Shown here: one piece after another, positions 7,810 through 16,529 of the stretch | Layout: the number at the start of each line of letters is the position of its first letter | How positions within the stretch are numbered: the first letter of the stretch is position 1 | NCBI RefSeq assembly: GCF_002379585.1 | Contig: NZ_DFUE01000015.1 | Coordinates: 34,583 to 98,582 of the forward strand | DNA: 64,000 nucleotides | Direction of reading: 5' to 3' | Source: Pseudomonas sp. UBA4194 | GTDB lineage: Bacteria; Pseudomonadota; Gammaproteobacteria; Pseudomonadales; Pseudomonadaceae | Position numbers and translations under genes: made by a program | The notes under the pieces: generated by a model | Told to the model about the DNA's origin: nothing | Seen by the model: the letters and a program-made list of their open reading frames with translations, nothing else | Database searches by the model: none

Positions 7810-9333
7810 ATGACTTTCGACTGGAATTACATGTTTGGTTTGCTGTTGGACGCCGAGTTCTGGCGGGCAACATGGACCGTGATCAAGCTGAGCTTCGCCA
7901 CCTGGGTCATCAGCATTGCCTTGGGCTTTTTCGTTGCCTTGGCCAAGCAATCCAGGCGTCCTCTGCTCAACGGGCCGGCGCGGGCCTATATCTGGCTGTT
8001 TCGCAGCCTGCCGCTGCTGGTGCTGCTGATTTTCGTCTACAACATCCCCCAAGCCTTTCCTTCGGCCTCGGTGGTGCTGGGTGATCCGTTCTGGGCCGGC
8101 CTGCTGGCCATGGTGCTGTGTGAAACGGCCTATGTGGCAGAGATTCATCGCGGCGGCCTGTTGTCGATCCACAAGGGCCAGGCCGAGGCCGCCCGGGCGC
8201 TGGGGCTCAAGTTCCTCGGCACGCAATGGCGCGTGGTGATTCCCCAGGCGCTGCGGGTGGCGCTGCCGTCGCTGGCCAACGAATACATCTCCATCGTCAA
8301 GCTCAGCTCCCTGGTGTCGGTGATCTCCCTGACCGAGATTCTCATGGTGGGCCAGCGCTTGTACTCGCAAAACTTCCTGGTCATGGAAACCATGGCGGCG
8401 GTAGCGTTCTACTACGTGCTGATCGTCACCGTGTTCGACTACCTGCTCAAGCGTCTGGAAAAGTACCTGGACGTCAATCAGCGCAACGTTTCCCGGGTGC
8501 CGGACGCGCAGGTGCTGGCCCTGGCTACCGAACAGCGTGCGGTGCTGCAAAAGGCTGTCAGCAACGAACCGCAGACCCCGGCGCTGCAGGCCACCCGCCT
8601 GCACAAGGCCTATAACGATGTGGAAGTGCTGGGCGCGGTGAGCCTGAAGATTCAGCCGGGTGAGGTGGTGTCGGTCATTGGTCCGTCGGGTTCCGGCAAG
8701 ACGACCTTGATTCGCTTGCTCAACGGCCTGGAGCAGATCGACAACGGCGATATCCAGATCAACGGCCAACCGTTCATCCACCTGAGCAAGCAGGGTGCGC
8801 AGAAGCCCGAGTACGTCGAGCATGCCGAACATCGCCTGAACATCGGCATGGTGTTCCAGAGCTTCAACCTGTTCCCGCACCTGACCGTGCTGGACAACCT
8901 GCTCATGGCGCCGCGTTACCACCGTCTGGGCCGTATCGATGAGCTCAAGCAACAGGCCTACGCCTTGCTGCACAAGGTCGGCATGCTCGACCACGCGTGG
9001 AAATACCCGCATCAGTTGTCCGGCGGTCAGCAGCAGCGAGTGGCCATTGCCCGCGCGCTGATGATGCGCCCGCAGATCATGCTGTTCGACGAGCCAACCT
9101 CGGCGCTGGACCCGGAGAAGGTCAACGAAGTGCTGCAGGTCATCGAGGCGCTCGCCCAGGAAGGCATCACCATGGTGATCGTCACCCACGAGATGAATTT
9201 CGCGTTCAAGGTGTCCGATCGCATCGTTTTCATGGAAAAGGGCCGGGTGGTCTGCGATGACCCACCGCACGTGCTGCGCAGCGGCCAGAACCCACGCATC
9301 GAAGCGTTCCTCAAGGACGTCTCGCTGGCGTGA
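7810..9333 (+). CDS. Amino-acid ABC transporter, permease and ATPase fused in one polypeptide
   Basis: The 507-residue protein joins two proteins that are usually separate. Residues about 1-230 form a HisM/GlnP-type permease with several hydrophobic segments and the EAA loop (EAARALGLKF...VIPQALR, about 126-150). Residues about 262-507 form the ATPase with Walker A GPSGSGKTT at 291-299, LSGGQQQRVAIARAL and MLFDEPTSALDPE. The linker (about 225-260) is hydrophilic. The start MTFDWNYMFG fits the permease family. It is an inner-membrane importer of a polar amino acid or derivative, working with the binding protein encoded at 10267. The PhyH gene begins 33 bp downstream. Confidence 0.92.
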   Translation: MTFDWNYMFGLLLDAEFWRATWTVIKLSFATWVISIALGFFVALAKQSRRPLLNGPARAYIWLFRSLPLLVLLIFVYNIPQAFPSASVVLGDPFWAGLLAMVLCETAYVAEIHRGGLLSIHKGQAEAARALGLKFLGTQWRVVIPQALRVALPSLANEYISIVKLSSLVSVISLTEILMVGQRLYSQNFLVMETMAAVAFYYVLIVTVFDYLLKRLEKYLDVNQRNVSRVPDAQVLALATEQRAVLQKAVSNEPQTPALQATRLHKAYNDVEVLGAVSLKIQPGEVVSVIGPSGSGKTTLIRLLNGLEQIDNGDIQINGQPFIHLSKQGAQKPEYVEHAEHRLNIGMVFQSFNLFPHLTVLDNLLMAPRYHRLGRIDELKQQAYALLHKVGMLDHAWKYPHQLSGGQQQRVAIARALMMRPQIMLFDEPTSALDPEKVNEVLQVIEALAQEGITMVIVTHEMNFAFKVSDRIVFMEKGRVVCDDPPHVLRSGQNPRIEAFLKDVSLA

Positions 9334-9366
9334 CGCCTCAATCTAAGACTTAACAGGGGATAGAGC

Positions 9367-10239
9367 ATGATCGAATACGCTCAGGTCGAGCAGTTTCACC
9401 GGGACGGGTTTCTGGTGGTGGAAGGGGTTCTGGACGCCGACGAAGTGGCAGCGTTGCAGCACGACTTCGATCAATGGGTCGAGGACAGTCGCAGCCACGA
9501 CCGGGGCTGGGGCGAAACCGTTGATGGCCGCGCGCGATTCGACCTGGAAGGCGATCACCGTGCCGATCACCCCTCGTTGCGCCGGGTCAGTTCACCCACC
9601 GAGATTTCCCCGGCTTACAAGAGGGTGGCGCTGGAATCGCGCATGGCCGCCATTTCTGCTCAGTTGATCGGCGCCGGCGGCAGCCGTTTTCACCACAGCA
9701 AGATCAACTCCAAGCTGCCGCACACGGCCACGCAGGTGAAGTGGCATCAGGACTTCCTGTTCACGCCCCACAGCAACGACGACATCGTCACCGCCTTGCT
9801 GATGGTCAGCGAGGTGACACCACAGAACGGTCCCTTGAATGTTATTCCTGGCAGCCACAAAGGCCCGCTGTGGTCACATTGGCATGACCAGCGCTTCACC
9901 GGCGCGGTCGACGACCAGGTGGTGGCCGAGCATTGCCAGGCGCCGGTCGCCTGCTTCGGCCCCGCCGGGTCGGTGTGTTTCATGCATACCCGTTTGCTGC
10001 ACGCTTCAAGCCCTAACGAGACCGAACTGCCGCGCACTTTGTTCATCAGCGTCTACGCCGCTGAGGACGCGCTGCCATTCGGCGAAAACCCGCTGCCCAG
10101 CCAGCACGCCGGCCTGATGGTGGCCGGTCTGGAAAGTGGCCTGGTGCGCTCCACGGCCAACCAGGTACGCCTGCCGCAGAAGCCGCGCGGCGCCTCTTTC
10201 TTCGTGCAACAGGCTGGGCAAGACCAAGCCACTGCCTAA
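9367..10239 (+). CDS. Phytanoyl-CoA dioxygenase (PhyH) family oxygenase
   Basis: The 290-residue protein is a Fe(II)/2-oxoglutarate-dependent oxygenase of the PhyH family, which includes ectoine hydroxylase and many amino-acid hydroxylases. The iron-binding facial triad is visible: WHQD (His-x-Asp) near residue 125 and a distal His in CFMHTRLLHASS near residue 210, with NGPLNVIPGSHKG between. A following Arg (LPRTLFISVY) matches the 2-oxoglutarate-binding position. A GGGGATAGAGC leader precedes the ATG. Position between the fused transporter and its binding protein suggests it hydroxylates the imported compound in the cytoplasm. The substrate is unknown. Confidence 0.88.
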   Translation: MIEYAQVEQFHRDGFLVVEGVLDADEVAALQHDFDQWVEDSRSHDRGWGETVDGRARFDLEGDHRADHPSLRRVSSPTEISPAYKRVALESRMAAISAQLIGAGGSRFHHSKINSKLPHTATQVKWHQDFLFTPHSNDDIVTALLMVSEVTPQNGPLNVIPGSHKGPLWSHWHDQRFTGAVDDQVVAEHCQAPVACFGPAGSVCFMHTRLLHASSPNETELPRTLFISVYAAEDALPFGENPLPSQHAGLMVAGLESGLVRSTANQVRLPQKPRGASFFVQQAGQDQATA

Positions 10240-10266
10240 CCTCCTCTAACCTTGCAGGGATCTACC

Positions 10267-11100
10267 ATGACAGCGTTGCACACGATCATTCGCCCTATTG
10301 CCCTGAGCCTGGTTGGCGCAGCGGTTGCACTCACGTCGTTGACCGCTTCGGCGTTCCAGCAGGACGGCAAGATCATCGCCGGCTCCGACGTTACCTTCTT
10401 CCCTTACGAATACATGGATAACAATCGCCCGGCCGGTTTCGACATCGAGTTTCTCGACGGCCTGGGCAAGATCATGGGCCGCAAGGTGGAAACCATCGAC
10501 ACCCGCTTTCCCAACCTGATCACCGGTTTGCAGGGCGGTCGTTTCGACCTCACCAACTCCTCGATGTACATCACCGCCGAGCGGGTCAAGGTCATCGACA
10601 TGATCCCTTACCTGAAAAGCGGTGAGTCGATCCTGGCCCCCAAGGGCAGCGCCTATCAGCCGAAGAAGCCCGAAGAGTTCTGCGGCCACAAGATCGGCTC
10701 CATGGCCGCCACGTCGTGGCTGGCGCAGATGCGCAAGCTGTCCGATGAGTACTGCGTGAAGAATGGCCTGCAGCCCATCGCCATCAGCGAATACGCCACT
10801 GATCCGGAAACCACCCAGGCCATGCTGGCCCACGCCGTCGAAGCGCAGATCACCGATGCCGCCGTGGCCCGTGGTGTGGTGCAGAAGTTGGCCAACCGTG
10901 TGGTGATTTCCTCCGACACCCTGATCTACCCGGTGCTCAACGGCTGGGGCGTGAAAAAGGGCAACGACGAGGTCAAGAACGCCTTGGTCGATGCGTTGGC
11001 CAAATACCGCGCCACCCCCGAATACGCGGCGCTGCTGAGCAAGTACAGCTTCGAGGCACCGACCGAGGAAGACCTCGCCAGCCTGATGCCAAAACCCTGA
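10267..11100 (+). CDS. Amino-acid ABC transporter substrate-binding protein (family 3)
   Basis: The 277-residue protein has an N-terminal signal peptide of about 32 residues ending near LTASAFQQD, then a two-lobed binding fold. The family 3 stretch GFDIEFLDGLGKIMGRKVE and NLITGLQGGRFDL are visible. It is periplasmic and delivers a polar amino-acid-like ligand to the permease-ATPase fusion two genes upstream. ATG 10267 with AGGGA 6 nt before it is preferred over an in-frame TTG 15 bp upstream. Two cysteines (in EFCGHK and DEYCVK) could form a disulfide. Confidence 0.93.
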   Translation: MTALHTIIRPIALSLVGAAVALTSLTASAFQQDGKIIAGSDVTFFPYEYMDNNRPAGFDIEFLDGLGKIMGRKVETIDTRFPNLITGLQGGRFDLTNSSMYITAERVKVIDMIPYLKSGESILAPKGSAYQPKKPEEFCGHKIGSMAATSWLAQMRKLSDEYCVKNGLQPIAISEYATDPETTQAMLAHAVEAQITDAAVARGVVQKLANRVVISSDTLIYPVLNGWGVKKGNDEVKNALVDALAKYRATPEYAALLSKYSFEAPTEEDLASLMPKP

Positions 11101-11116
11101 CAGAACCCTAGGGCAG

Positions 11117-11136
11117 GTGCTCGCGCAGGCGGGCAC
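11117..11136. other. Short hairpin between binding-protein and aldolase genes
   Basis: GTGCTCGC and GCGGGCAC pair over 8 bp (one G-T) with a 4-nt loop. It sits 16 bp after the binding-protein stop, where a hairpin can stabilise the upstream mRNA. No T-tract follows. Confidence 0.35.
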
Positions 11137-11155
11137 GCTGCACGGAGACCGATTC

Positions 11156-11887
11156 ATGGCGTTATCGATTGAAGAGCAAGCGCGCATCGACCTGGCGGCG
11201 ACCTTCAGGATCGTTGCTCACCTGGGCATGCACGAAGCGGTGGCCAACCACTTCAGCGCGGCCGTGTCGCCTGATGGCAAAAAATTCCTGATCAACCCGA
11301 AGTGGAAGCACTTCTCGCGCATTCGTGCCAGCGACCTGCTGTTGCTGAACGCCGATGATCCGAGCTGCGCCGAGCATCCGGACGTTGACTCCACGGCCTG
11401 GTCGATCCATGGCCAGATCCATCAACGCCTGCCCGATGCCCGGGCGGTGCTGCACTTGCATCCAGTCTACACCACCGCGGTGGCGTGCCTGGCCAAACCC
11501 CAGGTGCTGCCGATCGACCAGAACACCGCGCGCTATTTCAACCGCGTGGCGGTGGATGAGATGTATGGCGGCATGGCCGACACCGAAGCTGAAGGGGCAC
11601 GCCTGGCCGGGTTGCTGGGCGACAAGCGGCGTCTGCTGATGGGTAACCACGGAGTAATGGTGGTAGCGCCGAACATCGCGGAAGCGTTCGACGATATCTG
11701 GACGCTGGAACGTGCCTGCCAGATTCTGGTGACGGCCTGGTCCACGGGGCAGCCGTTGCGGGTGCTGTCCGATGAAGTGGCGGAGAAGACGGCGGTGGGC
11801 TGGGAAGGGATCGCGGATTTTTCGCGCAGGCATTTCGAAGAGATGAAGCAGTTGATGATCGAGGCGGATGGCTCGGTGGTGGATTGA
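11156..11887 (+). CDS. Class II aldolase/adducin family protein
   Basis: The 243-residue protein belongs to the class II aldolase/adducin family, typified by fuculose-1-phosphate aldolase. The zinc-binding HLHPVYTTA (His-x-His) near residue 100 and a later His in MGNHGVMV near residue 165 are consistent with a metal centre. An N-terminal Asp/Glu (HEAVANHFSAAV) matches the family's first conserved block. GGAG lies 8 nt before the chosen ATG 11156. It is the last gene of the PhyH/ABC module and may cleave or decarboxylate the hydroxylated product, but this is inference. It converges with the next LysR gene. Confidence 0.9.
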   Translation: MALSIEEQARIDLAATFRIVAHLGMHEAVANHFSAAVSPDGKKFLINPKWKHFSRIRASDLLLLNADDPSCAEHPDVDSTAWSIHGQIHQRLPDARAVLHLHPVYTTAVACLAKPQVLPIDQNTARYFNRVAVDEMYGGMADTEAEGARLAGLLGDKRRLLMGNHGVMVVAPNIAEAFDDIWTLERACQILVTAWSTGQPLRVLSDEVAEKTAVGWEGIADFSRRHFEEMKQLMIEADGSVVD

Positions 11888-11922
11888 CTGTGGGTGAGGG
11901 GAGCCGGCACCGCCGCCGCTCC

Positions 11923-12822
11923 TCAATGAATGATCCACTTGCTGAAATCACATGTCCGCTCGCCGATGTCCATCATATCGGTCATGAACTGGTCGCCTTC
12001 AATGCTCCGGTGAATCGCCTTGTAGGTCATCCGAGGCAGCGACGGCGTCACGTTCAGCTTGTGCAGCAGTTGCTTGTCGAGCAGATGCTCGAGGCAATGC
12101 AGCGGCAGGTAGGCCGTTGCCAGGCCGGCCACCGCCAGTCCTATCTGTCCCAGCAGGTTATTGCAGGTGATGGACTTCTCGATATTCACGCCCTTGGCCT
12201 TGAACCACTGACCATAGGCAATCCCCATTCCCGACAGCGACCCTTGCAGGATCAACGTACGTTCGGCCAGCTGCTCCAGGCTCAGGTCAGGCGTGTCGCC
12301 GACCAAGGCGGGGGCGCACATCCAGGCGTTTTCCACGGTACCGAGATTATGGGAATTGAAGCGGTTGTCCTGAAAGATATCGGGAACGATGATCAGGTCG
12401 ATCGAGTTGCTCGACAGGCGCTCGTACAGCGTTGTGCTCAGATCGATTTCCGGGATGATTTCCACCAGTGGGTAGCGCTCGCGGATGCCGGTGATCAGGT
12501 CTGGCAGCCAGGTCAGGGCGGTCAGTTCGGTCACTCCCAGACGCAGCTTGCGCTGCAGGTTTTCCGGGTGCTCGAGGCGCTGCAGAATGATATCGCGCTG
12601 ATTAAGCAACCCCCCAGCCAGACCGACGACTTCCTCACCCAAAGGCGTGAGCTGTGCGCTGCGCCGGGTGCGGTCGAACAACGGTTGGCCATAGCGGTTT
12701 TCCAGTTCCTGGATGCGTTTGGAGATCGCCGACTGGGTAGTGTTGAGGTGATCGGCGGCCTCATCGAAGCTGCCCAGCCGTGCAACCCAGAACAGGGCTT
12801 CGATCTGTTTCATCGTGATCAT
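11923..12822 (-). CDS. LysR-type transcriptional regulator
   Basis: The 299-residue protein has the LysR N-terminal helix-turn-helix (QIEALFWVARLGSFDEAADH, then TTQSAISKRIQELE) and a C-terminal effector-binding domain. ATG 12822 (MITMKQIEA) is taken as the start; ATG 12813 is also possible and the ribosome site is weak. It is divergent from the aminotransferase/ABC operon across a 125-bp gap containing an A/T-rich inverted repeat. It is the likely regulator of the 12.9-19.2 kb catabolic cluster. Confidence 0.92.
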   Translation of the reverse strand: MITMKQIEALFWVARLGSFDEAADHLNTTQSAISKRIQELENRYGQPLFDRTRRSAQLTPLGEEVVGLAGGLLNQRDIILQRLEHPENLQRKLRLGVTELTALTWLPDLITGIRERYPLVEIIPEIDLSTTLYERLSSNSIDLIIVPDIFQDNRFNSHNLGTVENAWMCAPALVGDTPDLSLEQLAERTLILQGSLSGMGIAYGQWFKAKGVNIEKSITCNNLLGQIGLAVAGLATAYLPLHCLEHLLDKQLLHKLNVTPSLPRMTYKAIHRSIEGDQFMTDMMDIGERTCDFSKWIIH

Positions 12823-12874
12823 GGGGAATCGACCATCCGTGTTTACATGCCAAATTGCGATGAATAACTCTAAC

Positions 12875-12901
12875 AAAAAATCGCTTTTTGCGAATTTTTT
12901 T
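12875..12901. promoter_or_regulatory. A/T-rich inverted repeat in LysR/aminotransferase divergent gap
   Basis: AAAAAATCGC, TTTTT and GCGAATTTTTT form a near-perfect inverted repeat about midway between the LysR start and the aminotransferase start. Its place suggests an operator or curved promoter DNA for one or both genes. Confidence 0.4.
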
Positions 12902-12947
12902 CACCCGTAGTCTTGCGGTCAACACAGTCCAACTCAGGTCAACCACG

Positions 12948-14153
12948 ATGTCGTACCCGCTTTCGAAAAAACTGGATCGCTTTTCTCCCTCGGCCAGCGT
13001 GTCGGCCAAGGCACGTGTGGCCGAACTGGAAGCAGCGGGCAAGACCATCCTGGATTTCTGCGTGGGCGAGCCAGACTTCGTCACCCCCACCCTGGTGATC
13101 GAGGCAGCGCGCCAGGCCGGCCTCAATGGCCAGACGCGGTACACCGCAACCACCGGTACCGCTGCGCTGAAGGCTGCAGTGCGGCGCAAGTTCAAGGACG
13201 ATAACGGTCTGGACTACGCTGCCGCCGAAGTCATGGTGGGATCGGGTGCCAAGCAGATCATCTACACCGCCTTCACCTGCTCGATCGATGATGGCGACGA
13301 AGTGATCATCCCCGCGCCGTATTGGGTGTCCTACCCCGACATCGTCAAGCTCAACGGTGGCGTGCCGGTGGTCATCCCGTGCCCCGATACTCAAGGGTTC
13401 AAGATCACCGCCGCACAGCTGGAGGCGGCTATCACTCCGCGCACCAAATGGCTGGTGATCAACTCGCCGAACAACCCCAGTGGTGCCATCTACAACCAGG
13501 CAGAGATGCAGGCCCTGATGGACGTGCTGCTGCGCCATCCCCAGGTATGGCTGATGACCGACGAGATCTACGAGCACTTCAACTACAGCCAGATCGCCTT
13601 GCCTGCGCCAGCGGTGCTGGCCCCTGAGCTAAAAAGTCGTACGCTGGTGATCAACGGCGTCTCCAAGGCCTATGCCATGACCGGCTGGCGCATCGGCTAC
13701 GCCGGCGGCCCGGTGAGCCTGATCAAGGCCATGGACAAGCTCATGTCGCAAAGCATCGGTGGTGCTTGCTCCATCAGCCAGGCGGGCGCACTGGCGGCGC
13801 TCGAACAGGGCCAGTCGTTCGTCGACGAGGCCGCAGCGGTGTTCGCCTCGCGCCGGGATCTGATCATCGGCTTGCTCAATGAAGTGCCAGGGCTGACCTG
13901 CAACGCCATCGAAGGCGCCTTCTATGCCTATCCCAGCTGCGCCGGCCTGATTGGCAAGCGCACGCCACAGGGCCAGGTGCTGAACACCGACAGCGATGTG
14001 CGCGACTACCTGCTCGATGCCGCCAACGTGGCGGTGCTCGACGGTGCGGCGTACGGGCTTTCGCCGTACCTGCGGTTGTCGTTCGCAACCTCCAGCGAAA
14101 CCATTACCGAGGGCTGCCGCCGCATGCGTGAGGCGTGCCAGTCACTTACCTGA
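12948..14153 (+). CDS. Class I/II PLP-dependent aminotransferase
   Basis: The 401-residue protein is a fold-type I aminotransferase of the aspartate aminotransferase Ib type. Typical motifs are present: CVGEPDFVTP, TRYTATTGTAALK, the VINSPNNPSG block near residue 180, and GVSKAYAMTGWRIGY, whose Lys forms the PLP Schiff base (near residue 240). It probably transaminates an amino acid imported by the neighbouring transporter. MSYPLSKKL is the start expected for this family; an upstream in-frame ATG gives a non-homologous extension. It is cytosolic. Its exact substrate (aspartate, aromatic or other) cannot be decided from the sequence. Confidence 0.92.
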   Translation: MSYPLSKKLDRFSPSASVSAKARVAELEAAGKTILDFCVGEPDFVTPTLVIEAARQAGLNGQTRYTATTGTAALKAAVRRKFKDDNGLDYAAAEVMVGSGAKQIIYTAFTCSIDDGDEVIIPAPYWVSYPDIVKLNGGVPVVIPCPDTQGFKITAAQLEAAITPRTKWLVINSPNNPSGAIYNQAEMQALMDVLLRHPQVWLMTDEIYEHFNYSQIALPAPAVLAPELKSRTLVINGVSKAYAMTGWRIGYAGGPVSLIKAMDKLMSQSIGGACSISQAGALAALEQGQSFVDEAAAVFASRRDLIIGLLNEVPGLTCNAIEGAFYAYPSCAGLIGKRTPQGQVLNTDSDVRDYLLDAANVAVLDGAAYGLSPYLRLSFATSSETITEGCRRMREACQSLT

Positions 14154-14235
14154 TTCGACCGGGCAATGCACCCGGCGAACGGCAACCCCCCATGATTCAG
14201 TTTTTACCTGCCCCTACTTTCAAGAGATTTCGACG

Positions 14236-15039
14236 ATGAAAAGGGCTTTGTTTGCGTTGTGCGGTTTGATGGCATCCGGTGTGGTGCTGGCCGATGGTTT
14301 GCAGGATATCAAGGACCGTGGCGCCTTGCGCTGCGCCACGCTCACCGACAGTGTGCCGCTCGGTTACCAGGACCCGGCGACCCGCGAGATCGTGGGTCTG
14401 GATGTCGACCTGTGCAAGGCACTGGCCCAGCAGCTGGGGGTCAAGGTGGAACTGCAAGGGGTAGCGGTGAGTGCGCGTATCCCGACGTTGATTTCCGGTC
14501 GCGCCGATGTGGTGGCCGCGGCCCTGGGTTACACCAAGGCTCGCGCCGAGCAGATCGAGTTCTCTTCGGCCTACTACCAGGTGCCGATCAAGGTGCTGGT
14601 CAAGGGCGACAGCAACATCAAGACGTTCGATGACTTCACCGACAAGCGCATCAGCGCCATCAAGAGTTCCACCCCGGAACTGTACGCACGTCAGCAGATC
14701 ACCCAGGCCAAGGTGGTGGGTTTCGAAGATGCGCCGTCCGCCTTTCTCGCGCTGCAACAAGGCAAGGTGCAAGGCATGGCCATGACCGAGCCTGCGGCCA
14801 TCCGCTTCCACGTGCGCAGCGAGAACATGCATTTTCTTGATCAGGCTCTGCACTACGAGCCCAACTGCATCGGCATCAAGAAGGGCGAGCTGGCCCTGAC
14901 AGCCGCCGTCGACAAGGCGCTGGCCGATATGGAAGCCAGTGGCGAGCTGCAAGCGTTGTGGGACAAATGGTACGGCGAAGGCAGCGAGTTCAAGTTGGCA
15001 CGCGAGAAGAAGCTGACGCCTCTGACCGATTTCCAGTGA
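14236..15039 (+). CDS. Amino-acid ABC transporter substrate-binding protein
   Basis: The 267-residue protein begins with a short signal peptide (MKRALFALCGLMASGVVLA, cleaved near LAD) and continues as a family 3 solute-binding protein: GLDVDLCKALAQQLG, followed by ISGRADVVAAALGYT. It captures a polar amino acid or related compound in the periplasm for the two permeases and ATPase that follow. The start ATG follows an AAGAGA leader. A strong hairpin lies in the short gap after its stop, which often leaves the binding protein in excess over the permeases. Confidence 0.93.
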   Translation: MKRALFALCGLMASGVVLADGLQDIKDRGALRCATLTDSVPLGYQDPATREIVGLDVDLCKALAQQLGVKVELQGVAVSARIPTLISGRADVVAAALGYTKARAEQIEFSSAYYQVPIKVLVKGDSNIKTFDDFTDKRISAIKSSTPELYARQQITQAKVVGFEDAPSAFLALQQGKVQGMAMTEPAAIRFHVRSENMHFLDQALHYEPNCIGIKKGELALTAAVDKALADMEASGELQALWDKWYGEGSEFKLAREKKLTPLTDFQ

Positions 15040-15046
15040 CGCACAG

Positions 15047-15066
15047 CAGGCCGCTGCGGCGGCCTG
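15047..15066 (+). other. GC-rich intergenic hairpin after binding-protein gene
   Basis: CAGGCCGC-TGCG-GCGGCCTG forms a perfect 8-bp stem with a tetraloop, 8 bp after the stop. No T-run follows, so it is not a full terminator; mRNA stabilisation or partial attenuation is the usual role here. Confidence 0.6.
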
Positions 15067-15078
15067 ATTGAGGTACAC

Positions 15079-15780
15079 ATGTCCATTTTCAACGGCTTCG
15101 CGTCCCTGTTGCAGGGCGATTATCTGCACGCCTTCCTGGGCGGCATGGCGCTGACCCTGGAGCTTTTCGTCATTTCGGCGGTACTGGCATTTCTGCTGGC
15201 GTGCGTGCTGATGGCGATTCGGCTGGTGCCGGGGCGTGCCACCGATGTGCTGGTCAGCGCCTATGTGGAATACCACCGCAACGTGCCCAGTCTGGTGCAG
15301 CTGTTCGTCTGGTACTTCGGCGTGCCGCAACTGCTGCCTGCTTCCACGCAGAACCTGATCAACGACAACGGCGGCGAGGTGATCTTCGCAATCATTGCGC
15401 TCACCCTGAATGCGGCAGCCTATGTCAGCGAGGATTTGCGCAGCGGTTTTCGGTCGTTGCCCTCCGGTCAGACCGAAGCGTCACGGGCACTGGGTCTGGG
15501 CTACGTGCAGACCTTGCGCAAGGTGCTCATCCCGCAAGCGATCTGGGCTTCGGCCCCGTCGCTGGTCAACCAGACGCTGGGACTGTTCAAGACCACCGCG
15601 CTGGCGATGGCTATCGGTACCGCCGAATTGATGTACATCACTCGGCAGATCGAAGGTGAAACCTACATGACCTTCCAGACGTTCGCCGTGGCCAGCCTGT
15701 TCTACCTGCTGGGCTCGTGGGCAATCATGCTGTGCGGCTCGTTGCTGCAGCAGCGCAATCAATCGCGGATGGCGAGGTAG
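15079..15780 (+). CDS. Amino-acid ABC transporter permease (first)
   Basis: The 233-residue inner-membrane protein is a HisMQ-type permease. It has about five hydrophobic segments, including ALTLELFVISAVLAFLLACV near the N-terminus, and the EAA loop (EASRALGLGY...VLIPQAIW, about 134-157) that contacts the ATPase. The start follows GAGG 4 nt upstream. It forms a heterodimer with the permease encoded immediately downstream (2-bp gap), as is usual for polar amino-acid importers. Confidence 0.93.
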   Translation: MSIFNGFASLLQGDYLHAFLGGMALTLELFVISAVLAFLLACVLMAIRLVPGRATDVLVSAYVEYHRNVPSLVQLFVWYFGVPQLLPASTQNLINDNGGEVIFAIIALTLNAAAYVSEDLRSGFRSLPSGQTEASRALGLGYVQTLRKVLIPQAIWASAPSLVNQTLGLFKTTALAMAIGTAELMYITRQIEGETYMTFQTFAVASLFYLLGSWAIMLCGSLLQQRNQSRMAR

Positions 15781-15782
15781 GC

Positions 15783-16529
15783 ATGCTGGACATTCTCCAC
15801 GATTACGGCCCGTTGCTGCTGATCGGGCAATACCCGCAGGGCCCGTTGGGCGGGCTGGCACTGACCATCATCCTGGCGCTGGTGAGCCTGATTGCCTCGT
15901 TCCCCATCGCCATCTGCATTGGCCTGGCGCGTACTTCGAGCATCGCTCCATTGCGCAATGCGGCGCTGGCCTACACCTATGTAGTGCGGGCCATTCCGCT
16001 GTTGCTGCTGATCTTCTGGACCTACTTCGTCATACCGCTGGTGACGGGCTACAACATCTCCGGCACGGTGACCATGGTGGTGGCGTTGGTGGTGTACGAA
16101 GGCGCCTACCTGGGTGAAGTGGTGCGTGCCGGCATCAACGCCGTGCCCAAGGGGCAGGTGGAAGCGGCGCGAGCGATGGGCATGAGTTACAGCCAGTGCA
16201 TGCGCAAGGTCGTGCTGCCTCAGGCGTTGTTCAACATGCTGCCCAGCATCCTCAATCAGTTCATCATGATCACCAAGAATACCTCCCTGGCCTATCTGAT
16301 CGGGACCCAGGAAGTGACGTTCGCGGCGTATCAGATCAACAACCAGTTATTGACCCAACCCTTCCAGGTGTATGCCTTGCTGGCGGGTTTCTACTTCGTG
16401 CTGTGCTTTTCCCTCAGCCGTCTGGCCAATTGGCTGGAACGCTCGATCGAGCGCAAGCGTGCCGGGGTGGCCAGCCACAGGACCAACAGTGAAGCAGAGC
16501 AGCCTGTTCTGCTGGGGCAAGCGAAATGA
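15783..16529 (+). CDS. Amino-acid ABC transporter permease (second)
   Basis: The 248-residue protein is the second HisMQ-type permease of the same transporter. It has the same membrane pattern and an EAA loop (EAARAMGMSY...VVLPQALFN, about 124-150). Its C-terminal tail is long and hydrophilic (RSIERKRAGVASHR and on). ATG 15783 follows the previous stop by 2 bp with GCGAGG in the upstream gene as ribosome site. Its stop overlaps the ATPase start by 4 bp. Confidence 0.93.
   Translation: MLDILHDYGPLLLIGQYPQGPLGGLALTIILALVSLIASFPIAICIGLARTSSIAPLRNAALAYTYVVRAIPLLLLIFWTYFVIPLVTGYNISGTVTMVVALVVYEGAYLGEVVRAGINAVPKGQVEAARAMGMSYSQCMRKVVLPQALFNMLPSILNQFIMITKNTSLAYLIGTQEVTFAAYQINNQLLTQPFQVYALLAGFYFVLCFSLSRLANWLERSIERKRAGVASHRTNSEAEQPVLLGQAK

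Noticed and set aside
7756..9270. Long minus-strand open frame opposite the fused ABC gene
   Set aside because: His/Gln-rich antisense shadow of a high-GC gene; the plus-strand frame contains all ABC motifs.
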